From the NCBI GenBank assembly GCA_964035575.1, contig OZ037881.1, positions 1,240,001 to 1,304,000 of the forward strand: a DNA stretch of 64,000 nt. Direction: 5' to 3'. How positions within the stretch are numbered: the stretch's first letter is position 1; each line of letters begins with the position of its first letter. The translations under genes were made by a program, and so were the position numbers. This document shows positions 1 to 11,077 of the stretch, piece after piece. This DNA is from Rhynchopus sp. YZ270_cl-10. Lineage: Eukaryota; Euglenozoa; Diplonemea; Diplonemida; Diplonemidae. The notes beneath the pieces were generated by a model, which saw only the letters and a list, made by a program, of their open reading frames with translations, did not search any database and was not told where the DNA came from.

Positions 1-2
1 TG

Positions 3-1159
3 GACCTGCTGGCGGGGCAGATCCAGGGCTTCTTCGAGAACGTGCCGCTGGACAACGTAAAGGTGCTGATGGAGTTTGTGAAGTACTTCCGCGAGAAGCT
101 CGACACAGACGTCGAGGACTACGCGAACGACGTCTGCATCGTTGCGCCCCGCAGCACTGCTGTTGAGCGTGCCCGCGAGTTTGCCGACGAGCTTGGCTGT
201 GGGCTGGCGACTGTGATCCGCCGCCGCAAGGAGGAGATTGAGGGTGCTGCGGACGAGTTTGGCATTCCGCTGAAGTGGGAATTCCAGGAGACTACGGAGA
301 TTGTTGGCGATGTGAAGGGGAAGATCTGCATTATTGTGAGCTGCATTCTGGACGAGGGGGAGAACATGGTCAGTGTGGTGGACCAGGTCAAGTCTGCGGG
401 CGCGACGCGCTGCTTTGCGGCTGCTGTGCACGGTGTGCTTGCGGGGGGTGCAATCCCACGCCTGTCAGCAAGCCCTCTGGAGGAGGTGGTCGTGACGGAC
501 ACCATCTGCCAGGACAACCAGATGCAGTGCTGCCCGAAGCTGCGTGTCATCCCTGTGGCGCCCCTGCTTGCGGAGTGCATTGACCGCATCCACGCAGAGG
601 CCTCTATCGGCACCATGATCAAGTCGCACAGAAAACCCTACTCCGCACCACGCCGTATCTCCTCTTACGCCAACACAGAGGACGTCATGCACCAGCTTGA
701 GGACGTCGACCTCTCACAGCTCCGTGCACGTGGCCAGGGCTGTGAACCTACCTCCCCGGTATGACTTTTTGGGGAAGTTCCCGCATTTTGTTAAGGGTAA
801 GGTAAGGTGACTAACCCTAAACACGAGAGGCTTAGGGCCATCTTATAAACGTTTCTTTGTTTTTTCAGTGACTGCATCCCAGAGGTGTTTGTACCAACCT
901 TTGCGTCACTTTTTTTTGTCAAGGGGTGGGTTGTTCCTTAGTTGCCGTCAACTAGCTCCTGGCAACAGGAGTGTGAACACGCTCGATAAACGCTTGTGGA
1001 AAAGATGTGCGTGCATGAAGCATATGCATATAACGTTTATTGTAGTTTGCACGGCAATATGATGCAAATGACTACATCTTGCCACAGACACTGCCCCTGT
1101 CAGCGACAAAGAAGAAGGCAAAGTCGACCCCAACGAACCAGTTCCTCGGGTCTCAGTGA
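3..1159 (+). CDS. PRPP synthetase-like protein (C-terminal part; probable non-catalytic/associated type)
   Basis: The 5' end lies outside the window. Exons are 3-758 and 1088-1159, joined in phase 0 by a 329-nt intron with donor GTATGA. The visible protein starts with DLLAGQIQGFF, the PRPP-synthetase hallmark (usually DLHAGQIQGFF), followed by the second Rossmann-like half. Two catalytic elements are degraded. The DAGG-type loop reads APRSTAVERAR, and the PRPP loop, normally VDDxxDTxGT, reads VSCILDEGENM, without the acidic pair. This resembles PRPP-synthetase-associated (regulatory) proteins more than active enzymes. Exon 2 adds a short basic tail (ATKKKAK). If exon 2 were skipped the frame would stop one codon into the intron, so splicing is the better reading. 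Family call is firm; loss of activity is inferred from the loops. Confidence 0.8.
806..855 (+). repeat. Dispersed repeat A, copy in PRPP-synthetase-like intron
   Basis: Core GAGAGGCTTAGG followed by a variant of TTCATCTTA. CCTAAAC can pair with the downstream GCTTAGG. It lies inside the intron and is followed 13 nt later by repeat B, the only place where A and B are this close. Confidence 0.6.
868..909 (+). repeat. Dispersed repeat B, copy in PRPP-synthetase-like intron
   Basis: Reads GTGACTGCATCCCAGAGGTG, then a diverged form of TTTGCACTATCAACTT. It matches the copies at 6781 and 54738. Confidence 0.6.
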
Positions 1160-1281
1160 GCCTGAGCTTTCATGAAAAGGGGAGGGGAAGGGGGGAGGGG
1201 AGGAGGTAAGGGGGTAAAGCGGGGAAAAGAAGCGTTTTGCATACTTTTTTTAGGTATTGTTTTGAGCGATTCTTTGGGTAT

Positions 1282-1320
1282 AATGTCACAAGAGGGGGGC
1301 TTTGTATTTCAAGTCAAAAC
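1282..1320 (+). repeat. Dispersed repeat C
   Basis: Contains GGGCTTTGTATTTCAAGTCA preceded by GTCACAAGAG. It shares this core with 13585 and, less exactly, with 40601 and 15147. Confidence 0.6.
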
Positions 1321-2225
1321 CTTTTTATATTTTTTTTTTGCAAAAGAAGCGCAGCAGAACACCGTATATCGCCCTGCAGGCGCATGGGGTTTTCTTGTCC
1401 AGTTTCAAATGAAAAAGGACCCTTCGATCTGTTCCTGTTATCTTAGTGACACGTGTGCTCCCGGATGTTTTTTTTGGGTTACAATGGATATCGATTGCGT
1501 ATCTTCCCTCTTTGTGACTTTTGTACTGAAAAAGGTACGGCAGCGTCGCGTATTTACAACTTTTATTGATTCTTGTTCAGTTCCTGAACGTGCTTGCTGG
1601 CCCTGAGATTTTTTTTTTACCCCCCTTCGATCACCTGCTTTTTCTTTTCCCTTTTTTTTTTTTCTGTGACTTCCCGCAAAAGAAAAGTCACGTAAATCCG
1701 TGGTGCTAAATGCGTGTTGTCAAATTTAAAAAAAAAAATCAAAAAAAAAGTAACCCAAAAATTCCCTCCCCCTCAGATATCACATCAATTTTTTTTATAA
1801 GATCCGGTTTTTTTTCTCTTTTTTAATTGTGTTTCTCTGCGCACAGTGCATACACATGCTTCCTTTTTGCACATTTTTTTTGAACCATTTTGTTTTCCAG
1901 CATAATTTATGTTTGTGTCTGTTCAAGCAAATTGTATCATAGATGCTTGGTGAACAAAGGGGAATAGGTGGGCGGGGGAGGCTCTCACTGGGAGAGGAGG
2001 AGGAGGAAAACGCTGATCAGCACACATGTCCTTGTTGGTAATGATATGCACCGTTCAAGTCTATGGGGTGACATACAATGATCATGGCAAACGGTTTTTT
2101 TGTGGATGTATGTGCACGATGCATGTTACATCTTTCAAATTATCGTTATTTCAAAAACCCTCAAAACAAAAATCTTGGTGTGTGAGGTGTTTTGTTTTTC
2201 AAAAAAAAAAATTTAAAAAAAAATG

Positions 2226-2279
2226 TAGTGGAGTTCATCTTCGGGGTGTCTGCACTAATACAAACCAAGTTTTCAAAAA
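2226..2279 (+). repeat. Dispersed repeat E1, copy 1
   Basis: Begins TAGTGGAGTTCATC and ends CCAAGTTTTC followed by an A-rich run. Four further copies lie at 22996, 34077, 41074 and 49431, all on the + strand. Confidence 0.75.
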
Positions 2280-2862
2280 ATAAAACAGATTTAGAATTGC
2301 ATTTCTCATTTGGTGTAGGTGGAAGAGCGCTGAGGTGTTTGCCTGCCAATAACCCGGCATCCCATCAGTCGCAAAATTAGGTTTTTATTCAGAACCAAAA
2401 TAAATACAAAACAAAAAGGATTTTTTTTAGAAGCCCAACTTTTCGTTGAGAATATGTGATGTGTGGTGTTGGGAGGATCTCAGACATACATCAAACATTC
2501 CTTTTTCAAAAAAATTGAAAATAATGTGACATGAGCCACATCACCTTTTCAAGTTTTTTTATTGTGGCACCAATAGTTTCTCCAAAGAAAGGGGTTGGGC
2601 CCAAAGGGGTGGGTAGGTTTTTTGTCGGTCATCAGTCAGCACAGTTTTATTCTTATATTTGCCTGCAAAAAAAAAAGTGCGAAAGGCAGAGAACAGGGGG
2701 AGCTGTGCAAAAGAAATGGTGGGGAAGGTATAAAGAAACACTCACATACAAACGAAGAAAAAAAAAGACTGCTCTGTACATACTTTGATGACCTCCCACG
2801 TCTTTGATATTCCCTCAACCTTTTACCTCAACAGACACAAGAAAAACACAACAAAACAAACA

Positions 2863-4521
2863 ATGCGGGCTCTTGTGCTCGCGAGTGTGTTGGCTGTGGG
2901 TGCAAATGCCTTCACTCAGGTGCATACTGCGCTTGGGAAGACGACAGACTCGCTGACAGTGTCGTGGGCGACTTCGGAGGAGATGAAGGATTCACATGTG
3001 CTCTACGGGCCGCACGAGAGTGGTCTGTCGCACAGCCAGCCAGCGGATTCACGTGTCTTTACACAGGACCCCGGCAGGACGTGGTACACACACGTGGCCA
3101 CCCTGACAGGGCTCGCAACGAACACCCTGTACGACTACAAGGTCGGCACCACAGCAGGATACTCGCAGGTGTTCACCGTGATGAACAGAAGGCTGCGTGA
3201 CAGCACCACCGACCCCTACCGCCACATCATCCTTGGTGACCTGGGTGCACCGTGTGCCTTCTCCGTGTGCACAGCGTGCCAGCAGCATTCGAACTACTGC
3301 AACGCCACAACGTGCAGCCAGAACACCACAGTCGGCATGGTCTCTGAGACTGCCAGCGCAGACATGTTCCTGCAGGTCGGAGACTTCGCATACGACTTCC
3401 AGACGGACAACGGCACCCTTGGTGACACCTTCATGAACAACATCGAGCAGATCGCTGCCAGCAGTGTCTTCATGGTGTCCCAGGGCAACCACGAGGACTC
3501 CCCCACCGACCTCGCACACTACGTCGAGCGCTTCAGGAACATGCCTGTGAACGCAGAGCCCCCGACGTACAACACAACAAACGGAATCGCCCCGAACAAC
3601 CTGTACTTCTCGTGGGACCACGCCCTCGTGCACTACGTGTCGATCTCGACTGAGCTGTTCTTCGGAGTGACCGACGGCAAGACCACATCCGACACCATGT
3701 TGACATGGCTGAAGGCAGACCTTGAGAAGGCAAACCAGAACAGAGCTGCAGTGCCGTGGATCATCGTAGAGGGACACAGAAGTGTGTACTGCACGTGTGA
3801 CGGAGACTGCGTGGGACCTGCCAAGCTCCTGCGTGACGCGATTGAGGACATTCTGTTCGACGGAGGAGTGGACTACTTCGTGAACGGACACGAGCACAAC
3901 TACGAGCGCACATACCCGCTGTACCAGAACAAGTCGGACAGGTCGACAACAAACCCACGTGCACCCATCTACGTTGTGTCTGGTGCCGCAGGGTCGCACG
4001 AGATGCACGAGCCCTTCACACTGCCGCAGCCTGAGTGGTCTGCGTACCGTTCCAACTCGTTCTCCTACTCGCGTGTGCTTGTGCACAACTTCACCCACTT
4101 GCACTGGCAGCAGGTGCAGACGGACCCCTCGCTGTTCCCACTTGCCGACTACGGCCGTGTCATCGACGACTACTGGGTTGTGACCGACAGGCACGGACCC
4201 TTCAACAAGTCTGACGCACCCACACACCACGCAGGCGAGTACTGCCGCGATGCGAAGTGCGAGTCGCACGACCACTGGGAGCCTCTTCTGAACATGGAGA
4301 AGAAGGAGGGTGAGACGCTTGTGTCTTCGATCCAGCGCTTCAGGAAGGAGAAGGGCGAGTCTGCGTGGAAGGGCAAGCTCAGGGGTCTCATGCAGCTTGC
4401 ACGCGACCATGCTGAGGACGCCAAGAACAGCGCCATTTGGGAGAACGTGCGTGGCGACGGCAACAGCGACAGCGCGTGGCTCACAGACAAGCAGTACAAG
4501 TGGAAGAACGACGACGCATGA
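2863..4521 (+). CDS. Purple acid phosphatase, secreted
   Basis: Single exon, 552 aa. The ATG at 2863 is preferred over upstream in-frame codons because it starts a good signal peptide (MRALVLASVLAVGANA) and lies 29 nt after a pyrimidine-rich AG. An N-terminal fibronectin-like domain is followed by a metallophosphatase domain with all five metal-binding blocks: GDLG (about 125), GDFAYD (about 173), GNHE (about 208), EGHR (about 303) and NGHEHNYE (about 340). The tyrosine of GDxxY, which gives the family its colour, is present. Several N-glycosylation sequons fit secretion or a vacuolar/lysosomal location. It would hydrolyse phosphate monoesters at acid pH. Length and motif order are normal for plant/animal-type PAPs, and the gene looks intact. 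Confidence 0.95.
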   Translation: MRALVLASVLAVGANAFTQVHTALGKTTDSLTVSWATSEEMKDSHVLYGPHESGLSHSQPADSRVFTQDPGRTWYTHVATLTGLATNTLYDYKVGTTAGYSQVFTVMNRRLRDSTTDPYRHIILGDLGAPCAFSVCTACQQHSNYCNATTCSQNTTVGMVSETASADMFLQVGDFAYDFQTDNGTLGDTFMNNIEQIAASSVFMVSQGNHEDSPTDLAHYVERFRNMPVNAEPPTYNTTNGIAPNNLYFSWDHALVHYVSISTELFFGVTDGKTTSDTMLTWLKADLEKANQNRAAVPWIIVEGHRSVYCTCDGDCVGPAKLLRDAIEDILFDGGVDYFVNGHEHNYERTYPLYQNKSDRSTTNPRAPIYVVSGAAGSHEMHEPFTLPQPEWSAYRSNSFSYSRVLVHNFTHLHWQQVQTDPSLFPLADYGRVIDDYWVVTDRHGPFNKSDAPTHHAGEYCRDAKCESHDHWEPLLNMEKKEGETLVSSIQRFRKEKGESAWKGKLRGLMQLARDHAEDAKNSAIWENVRGDGNSDSAWLTDKQYKWKNDDA

Positions 4522-6389
4522 ACGCTGTCTTGATCATGAACCCACGACTACTCCCACCTGTGTTACATCGGCTTTCCACCGGTGTAGTGCCCTCACCTGA
4601 GCAGCATGACTCATCTTGATGGACGGTTAGTTGCAGCGTGTTTTTATCATCTGCCGTCCCATGCACCGTGCAAATGTTTTCTTGCTCTCTCTTTCTCTTT
4701 GATTAGGTTCCGATATGTGTGCCTCAAGGCCCGCTTTTTTTTTGCGTTCCCCAATTTGCTCTTTTTCTCTTTAGTTTCGATTGTTATTTATGTAAAAAAA
4801 ATTGTGAGTGCATTTATACACAAATGTAATGCCTTTTTCTTTTTTTGCCTTTGCCAAACAGGGGGGTGGCTGGGTGGTGGAGGCAAGGACTCAGTTATAC
4901 AACCTGTAGTTATTTGCACACCTCTCTCCCCGTTACAGAGAAGGCAAGTACACTACTTTGTTCCAAGAAAAAAGGTTTTTTAAAAAAGAAAAAAAACAAC
5001 AACAAGTATGCGAGTATCCTAACTTTCGGACACCATCCACCTGATTTTTACCCCGCGTATAGGCGTGTACGGACGTCCGTATATGCCTATACGGTCCTAT
5101 ACGCGCCTTTACGCGCCTATACGCGGGGGAAAAATCAGGTGGGCCATGCATTTTTTGCTATTCTTGATACAAATTGTCTTTCGGTCTTTTGCGTGACTTG
5201 TCGATGCTTAAAGAAAAAAAGGAAAAAAAAAAACTCTTGAAGAGCATCACCGGGGTGTTCTCCTCGACTACATTTTATTTTCAAGAAAGAACACAGGGGT
5301 TTTTTTTGTGTTTTTTTTTATTAGTTGTTTCGATGCACCCATTTATTCCCACAAAGAAAAAAAACAGTGATTTTCTTGGTTAGCACACTCTTTTTGGGAT
5401 GGTCTGTGGGCATGATAAAGCCGTCGGTGGAGGGGTTTTTATACTGTTCTTGTTGTTGTGAACGTGTCTGCGTCTTTTAGAGATGCGTGCGTTATCAACT
5501 TTTCCTCTTTGGTGAATATTTTACTCCTAAAAGGTTCACTTTGTTTCACAAAGGGGTGAAGAACAGTCCATGTTGGTCCAAGAAGAAAGGTGTTAGTCAT
5601 TTCCAATATGCTACTAAGAACGAAAAAAAAAGAAAAACTGAAATATAAAAAACAAATGGCGACAGCGTGAACGGAGGAGGGAATAAAATTGTCCCTGCTT
5701 CGTTTCACGTGGTTGTATTCTTAAAGAAAATAGTAAACAAAATAACAGAAGAATGTCAACAATAGAAGAACAGATACTTCGCACTGTGGCAGGACAAGAA
5801 ACGCCAGAGGAACCCCATCCACTCCTCAAAGGGAATGGAGATTCCTGTGTGTTTTATTTTTTTTTGTTGTCTGTCCAACATTTAAAAAGCGAAGCAAACA
5901 AAAAAATAAATACCAGGGGGCAGGCCCGACCTACCCTATTACTTTTTCTCCCCTTCAACCTTTTAGCCAAGCACAAAACGAACCCCTCTCCCCCGTCCAG
6001 CAATAACAACAAAAAAAAAAAAAAATGACATACGTTTGTACAACATACAATGAAAAAGAAACAAAGACCTCCCTTTCCCCCCGTTTGGACCAAGATCATT
6101 TGAGCACTTTCAATTTTTTTTGAGTTCAAAACTATCTCGTAACCACTCCTACTTTTACGGCGACGGGAACCGGTTGGGGTGTCACTTACACTGGGCTGTA
6201 GAAAGGCGGTCTTTTACTTTCTTTTTTTTAAAGCCTGGATGGGGTTGTAGGTGGCTTCATCTAGAAAAATAAAAAGGAAAACGACCAACATTTGCTTGTG
6301 CATGTTCCTTCCGAACCTGCATCCCAGAAACCAAACACACTCACACCCACAACACTCAGAACAGACACATTTATCACCAAAGCAAGAAC
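4522..6389. other. Intergenic region, T/A-rich, no gene seen
   Basis: About 1.9 kb of homopolymer-rich DNA. Short open frames here have no domain or coding-like composition. It contains the 106-bp palindromic element at 5037 and the leader of the ATPase-nuclease gene, with a probable AG acceptor near 6359. Confidence 0.6.
5037..5142. repeat. 106-bp palindromic (MITE-like) element
   Basis: The left arm starts CCACCTGATTTTTACCCCGC (5037-5066). The right arm (5111-5142) is its inverse, ending AAAAATCAGGTGG. The centre repeats CCTATACG/TACGCGCC-type words. There is no coding capacity. It could be a small non-autonomous DNA transposon or a hairpin-forming repeat. Confidence 0.7.
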
Positions 6390-8675
6390 ATGCTGAGGAC
6401 ACGGAGGATGTTTGCGAGAGGGACGCGGTACTTTGCAAGCACCCCAGTCTTCCTGAACAACAGCAACACGGCAGACCCGACAGAGTTCACAAAGAGTGAA
6501 GGAACCGCCTTCTCTTCAATTATGTCTGGTCACAAAATTGCCGAACTCCAAGAGCAACTGAAGGTATGAAGGAATGAGGTCAACCCTCATGTTGCACACC
6601 TTTCTTTTTATTTCCCTCGACCGAGCTGCGCGTGTTTAGCACGTTTCAACTACCCTTTCCCGAGAGTCTTAGGTTCATCTTATCAACATTTCTTTATATT
6701 CACAGCAGACGACGTTGGCGATGAAGGATGTTGTGCAGGTATGCAAGTTTGTGTGTTGTCGTGATTATTTTATTTCTCCAGGGTTCGATAACCCGCTGAG
6801 TGTCAGTGCCTGCGTCCCAGAGGCGTTTGCACTATCAACTTCACTTTTAGTAGTTATTCCTCTCCATAACAGCCGTACACCGTTCGGGAGTTGAGTGAGT
6901 TGATCCAGATCCGTGTTTTTGCAGAAGGGGAGGGCAAACAAGAACTCGTGGGACGTGACGATGCAAAGAAAGAACTCGAAAGAGAACTGACAATGGGACG
7001 AGACTCATCAAATAGGTGGCAAGTGATCACTGTCGTCGGCAGCCCCGGGTCTGGCAAAACGTATTTCCTCCGGAAGGGAATTCTGGATGACTATTACAAG
7101 GGACAGTCAGTCATGGTTACATATGGCGAAGGTAGTACCATCATCGACGATGGCACTGGAGATGCTCTTGTGGCTTTTGCACGCCAGCTTGTTGATGCAA
7201 ATTGTAAAGACAAGGGGAAGGTGGACATGAAAAGAATAACGTGTTGGAGCGTCGTTGTTGAGGCTTTTCGGATGCATCTGAAGCTGGCCGACGATAAGCA
7301 ACTGATCGTTTGCATTGATGAATTTGCTCTTCTTCGCGCACACCTTAAGAACATCTACGAGGGAGATCCACACCAGGCGGATAAGGCGTTCTACAGGTGG
7401 AAAGCTCTGCGCATCAGCGCATGCAGACACCAAGCCCACTGCACCAATGAGGATGGTGTTCCAGACATCCGTTTTGTCTGGACTTGTGTAACGAACGCAT
7501 TCGATTACGAGCTGCAAGAAAGACCAGCGTACAGGAGGATTGCAGCAGTCCCTGTCCACAATCTGGGCGAAGATGATGCATGGAAAGTGCTTGGAAACAC
7601 CCTGCAACAGGAGGTGGAGAAATCTGCCGAGCTACAGTGGGCCTTTCAAATGTGCTCTGGACATCCGCGGGCAATCGTTGCTGGGTTCATGGCACATTAC
7701 AAACTTGTGGAGGACAACGTCGCTAATGGTCACTTACGTCTGCTGGACAAGATCATGGAAGCCTGCGGTTTGACTGAAGAGCACCATCCCTTGGTGGAAG
7801 ACAATATCCACTCTGCTATTTTAGGAGGGGTCTCCTACCCCAAAAGTTACAGTCTGCGGGAACAGGGAGTACTCCAAACAGTTGGATATGAAAGCGAGTG
7901 CATCAATCCCTCCTTAGTCCACAGTTGGGCTTCGAAGGAAACAGGTGCTCCTGCGGTCAGGAAACTGAAGAAGTGTATTCGTGATTACTTCGGGGCTGAC
8001 AATCTCACTGACCCCAAGATGTTCGAGAGGCAGGTTCTTGCTTTTGAAGCACTGATCCACATGGTTTATGCTGACTGTAAGGAGAACTTAAACAAGAACT
8101 ATGAGAAGTGCTTTGACCGATACTTTGCTACTGCTTTTGTTGGTAATGATCTGAGGAGTGAGAGCATTGTGCCCTGCAAGGATGTCTCAATATCAGAGCA
8201 CAAATCCCTTGAGGACTTCACCAGTGAAGAATTATACAACGAACTGCACAAAGGACGTAGGATTTACTCGACCTGCGACAGCAAAGCGGGTGTCGATATT
8301 CTGATCCCGTTTTTCGTTTCCGGATGGGGAAAAGACACCCTTCACCTGTTGTGCTTCCAGAATAAGCAAGTCGGTGACATTGGGAAAGGCAAGAAGAAAG
8401 CTGGGAATGTTAGTATTGCTGCAGTTGAGGAAATGCAAACGTGGTGCGAGAAAGAAAGCAAGGATGCGATTACTGTGCATCCACTTGTGTTGTCAACATA
8501 TGAACCGCGGACAACATGGCCAGGGACAGCGAATGGTGTGTGGTTTACTCGTGAGACTATGACGAAATGGATCGGACGTCTTGGAGGGGTAAGGCTCAAT
8601 TTTAGAAAACGAAAGTGCAAAGCAAAAGGGGAAAAGCAAGATGGCAAGAAGAAGTCAAAGAAAACTAAGGGGTAG
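6390..8675 (+). CDS. P-loop ATPase with C-terminal PD-(D/E)XK-like nuclease domain (Crinkler/RHS-type)
   Basis: Three exons in phase 0: 6390-6563, 6706-6738, 6873-8675; 669 aa. Exon 1 starts MLRTRRMFARGTRYFAS, arginine-rich and free of acidic residues, a plausible mitochondrial presequence. Exon 3 carries a Walker A (GSPGSGKT, about residues 125-132) and a Walker B (LIVCIDE, about 213-219) in an AAA/STAND-like ATPase. Near the C-terminus AGVDILIPFF followed by HLLCFQNK gives the D...QxK pattern of a PD-(D/E)XK nuclease fold. The tail is lysine-rich. This layout matches the Crinkler-RHS class described from oomycetes, fungi and trypanosomatids (retrotransposon hot-spot proteins). The second acceptor is a CAGCAG tandem, so one glutamine may be optional. 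The class is inferred from motifs, not from a search. Confidence 0.65.
6661..6694 (+). repeat. Dispersed repeat A, copy in intron 1 of the ATPase-nuclease gene
   Basis: CGAGAGTCTTAGGTTCATCT followed by TATCAAC; only the right half of the repeat is clear. It ends about 11 nt before the acceptor. Confidence 0.6.
6781..6844 (+). repeat. Dispersed repeat B, copy in intron 2 of the ATPase-nuclease gene
   Basis: Starts GGGTTCGATAACCC, a tRNA B-box-like palindrome, then AGTGCCTGCGTCCCAGAGGC and GCACT. AGTGC and GCACT can pair. Confidence 0.65.
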
Positions 8676-9399
8676 GGGTGAGTGCATGGTATTGACGAAC
8701 AGAAACTGGCCCTGTTACGGTGTGACGAGACAAGTAGGCTGAGGGGGTGGGGTCGGGGGAGGAACATGCGTTGATACCTTACCCACAAGTGCTCAAAACC
8801 TCAGAAACCCAAAAAAGGGAAAGAAACCTTATGCGATGGCTGGAGTTACATGCCCTTACCAATATTTTTACAGCAGTTCGAACGATATGTTTTCCTCCAC
8901 GTGGCGAGAGGGTTTATCTGACTTTCAACCGGGTTTCTGGTGTGGCTGAATGGGGGCGCGCAAAAAGTGCGCAAGAAGTGCGAATCACCCCCCTTCAGCC
9001 CCACCAGTTTCTGTTTCTGTGTTATTGTTTTTTCTTGTATATTTCTTCCCAGCCGGAGAGACATCTCTTGTGATGAAGAAAACATTGTTTTTGGGGTATG
9101 TTGATTGGATAGAAAACAAGCCAAATAGCCACACCGAACACGAACTCATTTTGTACACAGTCCACTCACTCCCCCAAACTTTTATCTCCACCTTTCTGTG
9201 TTTGCTGGGAAAGCTCTCGAGGTGACTATCTCACCTATACGAAAGCCCTGTGAGCGGCGTTGTCACGAACACGAAACCCACAGGGTGGGATTCCATCATC
9301 GGGAGCCCCACAGCATTCCTTTTTGCAGTTATTCAATTTGACACTTCCTCTATCTCTATCCCCTATCCAGACCACGCCCCTCCCCTCCCTCACCCCATT
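8676..9399. other. Intergenic region, no gene seen
   Basis: About 720 nt with no supported open frame. The 3' end, 9340-9370, is pyrimidine-rich and ends in CCAG, a probable splice-leader acceptor 29 nt before the next ATG. Confidence 0.5.
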
Positions 9400-11077
9400 A
9401 TGCAACATCCACAACGAAACGGGGGGCGGAACCTGGAGGCAATAGGGATGGGTGTTGGGGTGGTGATGGTGCTTGGGTTCCTCATGCTGCAGCAGCAGGT
9501 GGGGAGTTCGATGATATCACCTGGGAAACGCGAGGGCTTGCTGGCACGCATGAGCCAGCAGCAGCACGCACACGGCATTGCAGCTACGGCAGGGGCGGCA
9601 GAAGTGGACATGCGTCTCTCGCACCTGGAGGAGGTGACCAGCAAGCTGCGCTCCTCCAGCAAGATCAGCTCCCTCACTGCGGAGGTCGGCCACCTTCAAC
9701 AAGAAAACTCTGCACTGCAACGTGAGTTCCACACCTTGGTTGACGAGATGGAGCATTTGAAGACCCTCATGCGACAGCACCATGAGTTAAAAGACGACAT
9801 CGACAAAACCACCGACAAAACGAAGGCACACCACGACAGCAGCAGCGACGACAGCGCCAGCAGCGACAGCACCGACACCAGCAACACTGAAGACCACAAC
9901 AAAGAGGACAGCAGCGCGGAGGCTAGCGAGGCCTCCTCCGATGAGGTGGACATCCATCTCCTCCCAGATGAACGTCGTGCAACAGGCCTGAACGCTGCCC
10001 TGCAGAACATCGACTGCCCGGTACCCACTCCCATGCTGCAAATGGAGATCCCCCTTGAGCATCTACCCCGCAAGAAACGCACCACCGTCGCACAGAAGTA
10101 CGACCGCCGTGCAGGCAACTGCAACAAACACGGCCTCTGGTCAAGCGTCAGCCGTGAAGACCACTTCAAGATCATGAGCAAGATAGGCGACCTCATACGT
10201 GTCAAGCAGGGCGACCTCCTCTTCGATTGGGGCTGCGGGTGCGGGCATAAGCTCCATTGGTTTGCACAGAAGTACAACACCTCAGGGTTGGGGGTATGTA
10301 TTAGCCCTTTTTCCTTTTCAATATAAGCCCACCAAGGACTTTGCAACACTTCAACTACAGGTCGATCTATCGTACAAATCGCTTCTCTATGCTTGGCAGA
10401 ACACCAGCAAAACAAACAAATACTGCCACGGAGATGGGTCCAACCTGGACTGGATCCCTGACAACACCTTTGACGCTGTGTTCTCCTTTGGTTCGATCTT
10501 CCATGTGTACAACGAGACTCTGATGTGCAGGTCGTACACAGAGATGGTGCGCATCGCGAAGAAGGGTGCACGCATCTTCAACGGCTGGACAGCCGAGGAC
10601 GAGTGGCCAAACTCTGCACTGTACCACTGCCTCAGGAACACCAAGGTGGAGCGCGTCGAAGTGCTCCGAGAGCTTGATGGCGTCTTTGCTGGGATCAAGA
10701 CGTTTCCGACCAAATACAAAGGGTATGCAGAGGGTGTATTGAGGGTATATTGAAAAACTGGGGAAGGTGACAAGAAACATTGGAGGGGTAAAAACAAAGG
10801 AGCGTTTTTACCCCTCCGATGTATGTTTGTTTTCCCTTTGGACTACTGTAGTCGAGTAGTTATCATGTAGTTAATGTCATCATTAATCGTGTGGTTGCGT
10901 TCTGTTAAGAGAAAGTAGGGATGTATTTTGTAGCTGGGGTTTCAAAAAATTGCAAAAAATATTCTCATTTTCCATTTTTTTATCCACAGATGGACGAAAG
11001 ACAGGTACACGAACCCCGACAAGCCCCAGAGATCGTTGATGCGTCCTGTGTCCTATACACATTTAATAACAAAATAA
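9400..11077 (+). CDS. Membrane-anchored SAM-dependent methyltransferase-like protein
   Basis: Exons 9400-10293, 10361-10722 and 10990-11077 give 447 aa. A hydrophobic segment (about 14-31) near the N-terminus suggests a type II anchor. It is followed by a coiled coil (about 65-130), a long Ser/Asp linker, and a methyltransferase domain. Motif I is FDWGCGCGHK (about 275-284). The exon 1/2 junction creates GLGVDLS, the expected strand-2 acidic motif, which supports that splice. PDNTFDAVFSFGSIFHV follows. Exon 3 is less sure: the donor GTATGC at 10723 fits the local consensus and joins to a tail ending SYTHLITK, but reading through would stop at 10753. The substrate is unknown. Confidence 0.75.
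10777..10822. other. 19-bp-stem hairpin inside methyltransferase intron 2
   Basis: The left arm 10777-10795 contains GGAGGGGTAAAAAC. The right arm 10804-10822 is its inverse GTTTTTACCCCTCC, with an 8-nt loop and one mismatch. If the intron at 10723 is not used, the hairpin lies just past the stop codon. Confidence 0.7.

Larger units (their letters stand above)
1160..2862. other. Intergenic region, T- and A-rich, no gene seen
   Basis: Open frames here (for example 1172-1606) are made of T-runs and purine-rich stretches and have no recognisable domain. The region holds a C repeat and an E1 repeat, listed separately. The last 30 nt form the probable leader of the phosphatase gene. Confidence 0.6.

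Noticed and set aside
1172-1606. 144-aa frame
   Set aside because: Composed of T-runs and a purine-rich start; overlaps repeat C; no domain.
3049-4410. 453-aa minus-strand frame opposite the purple acid phosphatase
   Set aside because: Val/His/Arg-rich antisense shadow with no motifs.
6781-6800. tRNA T-arm-like GGGTTCGATAACCC
   Set aside because: No acceptor stem, D arm or anticodon arm can be placed around it; treated as part of repeat B.
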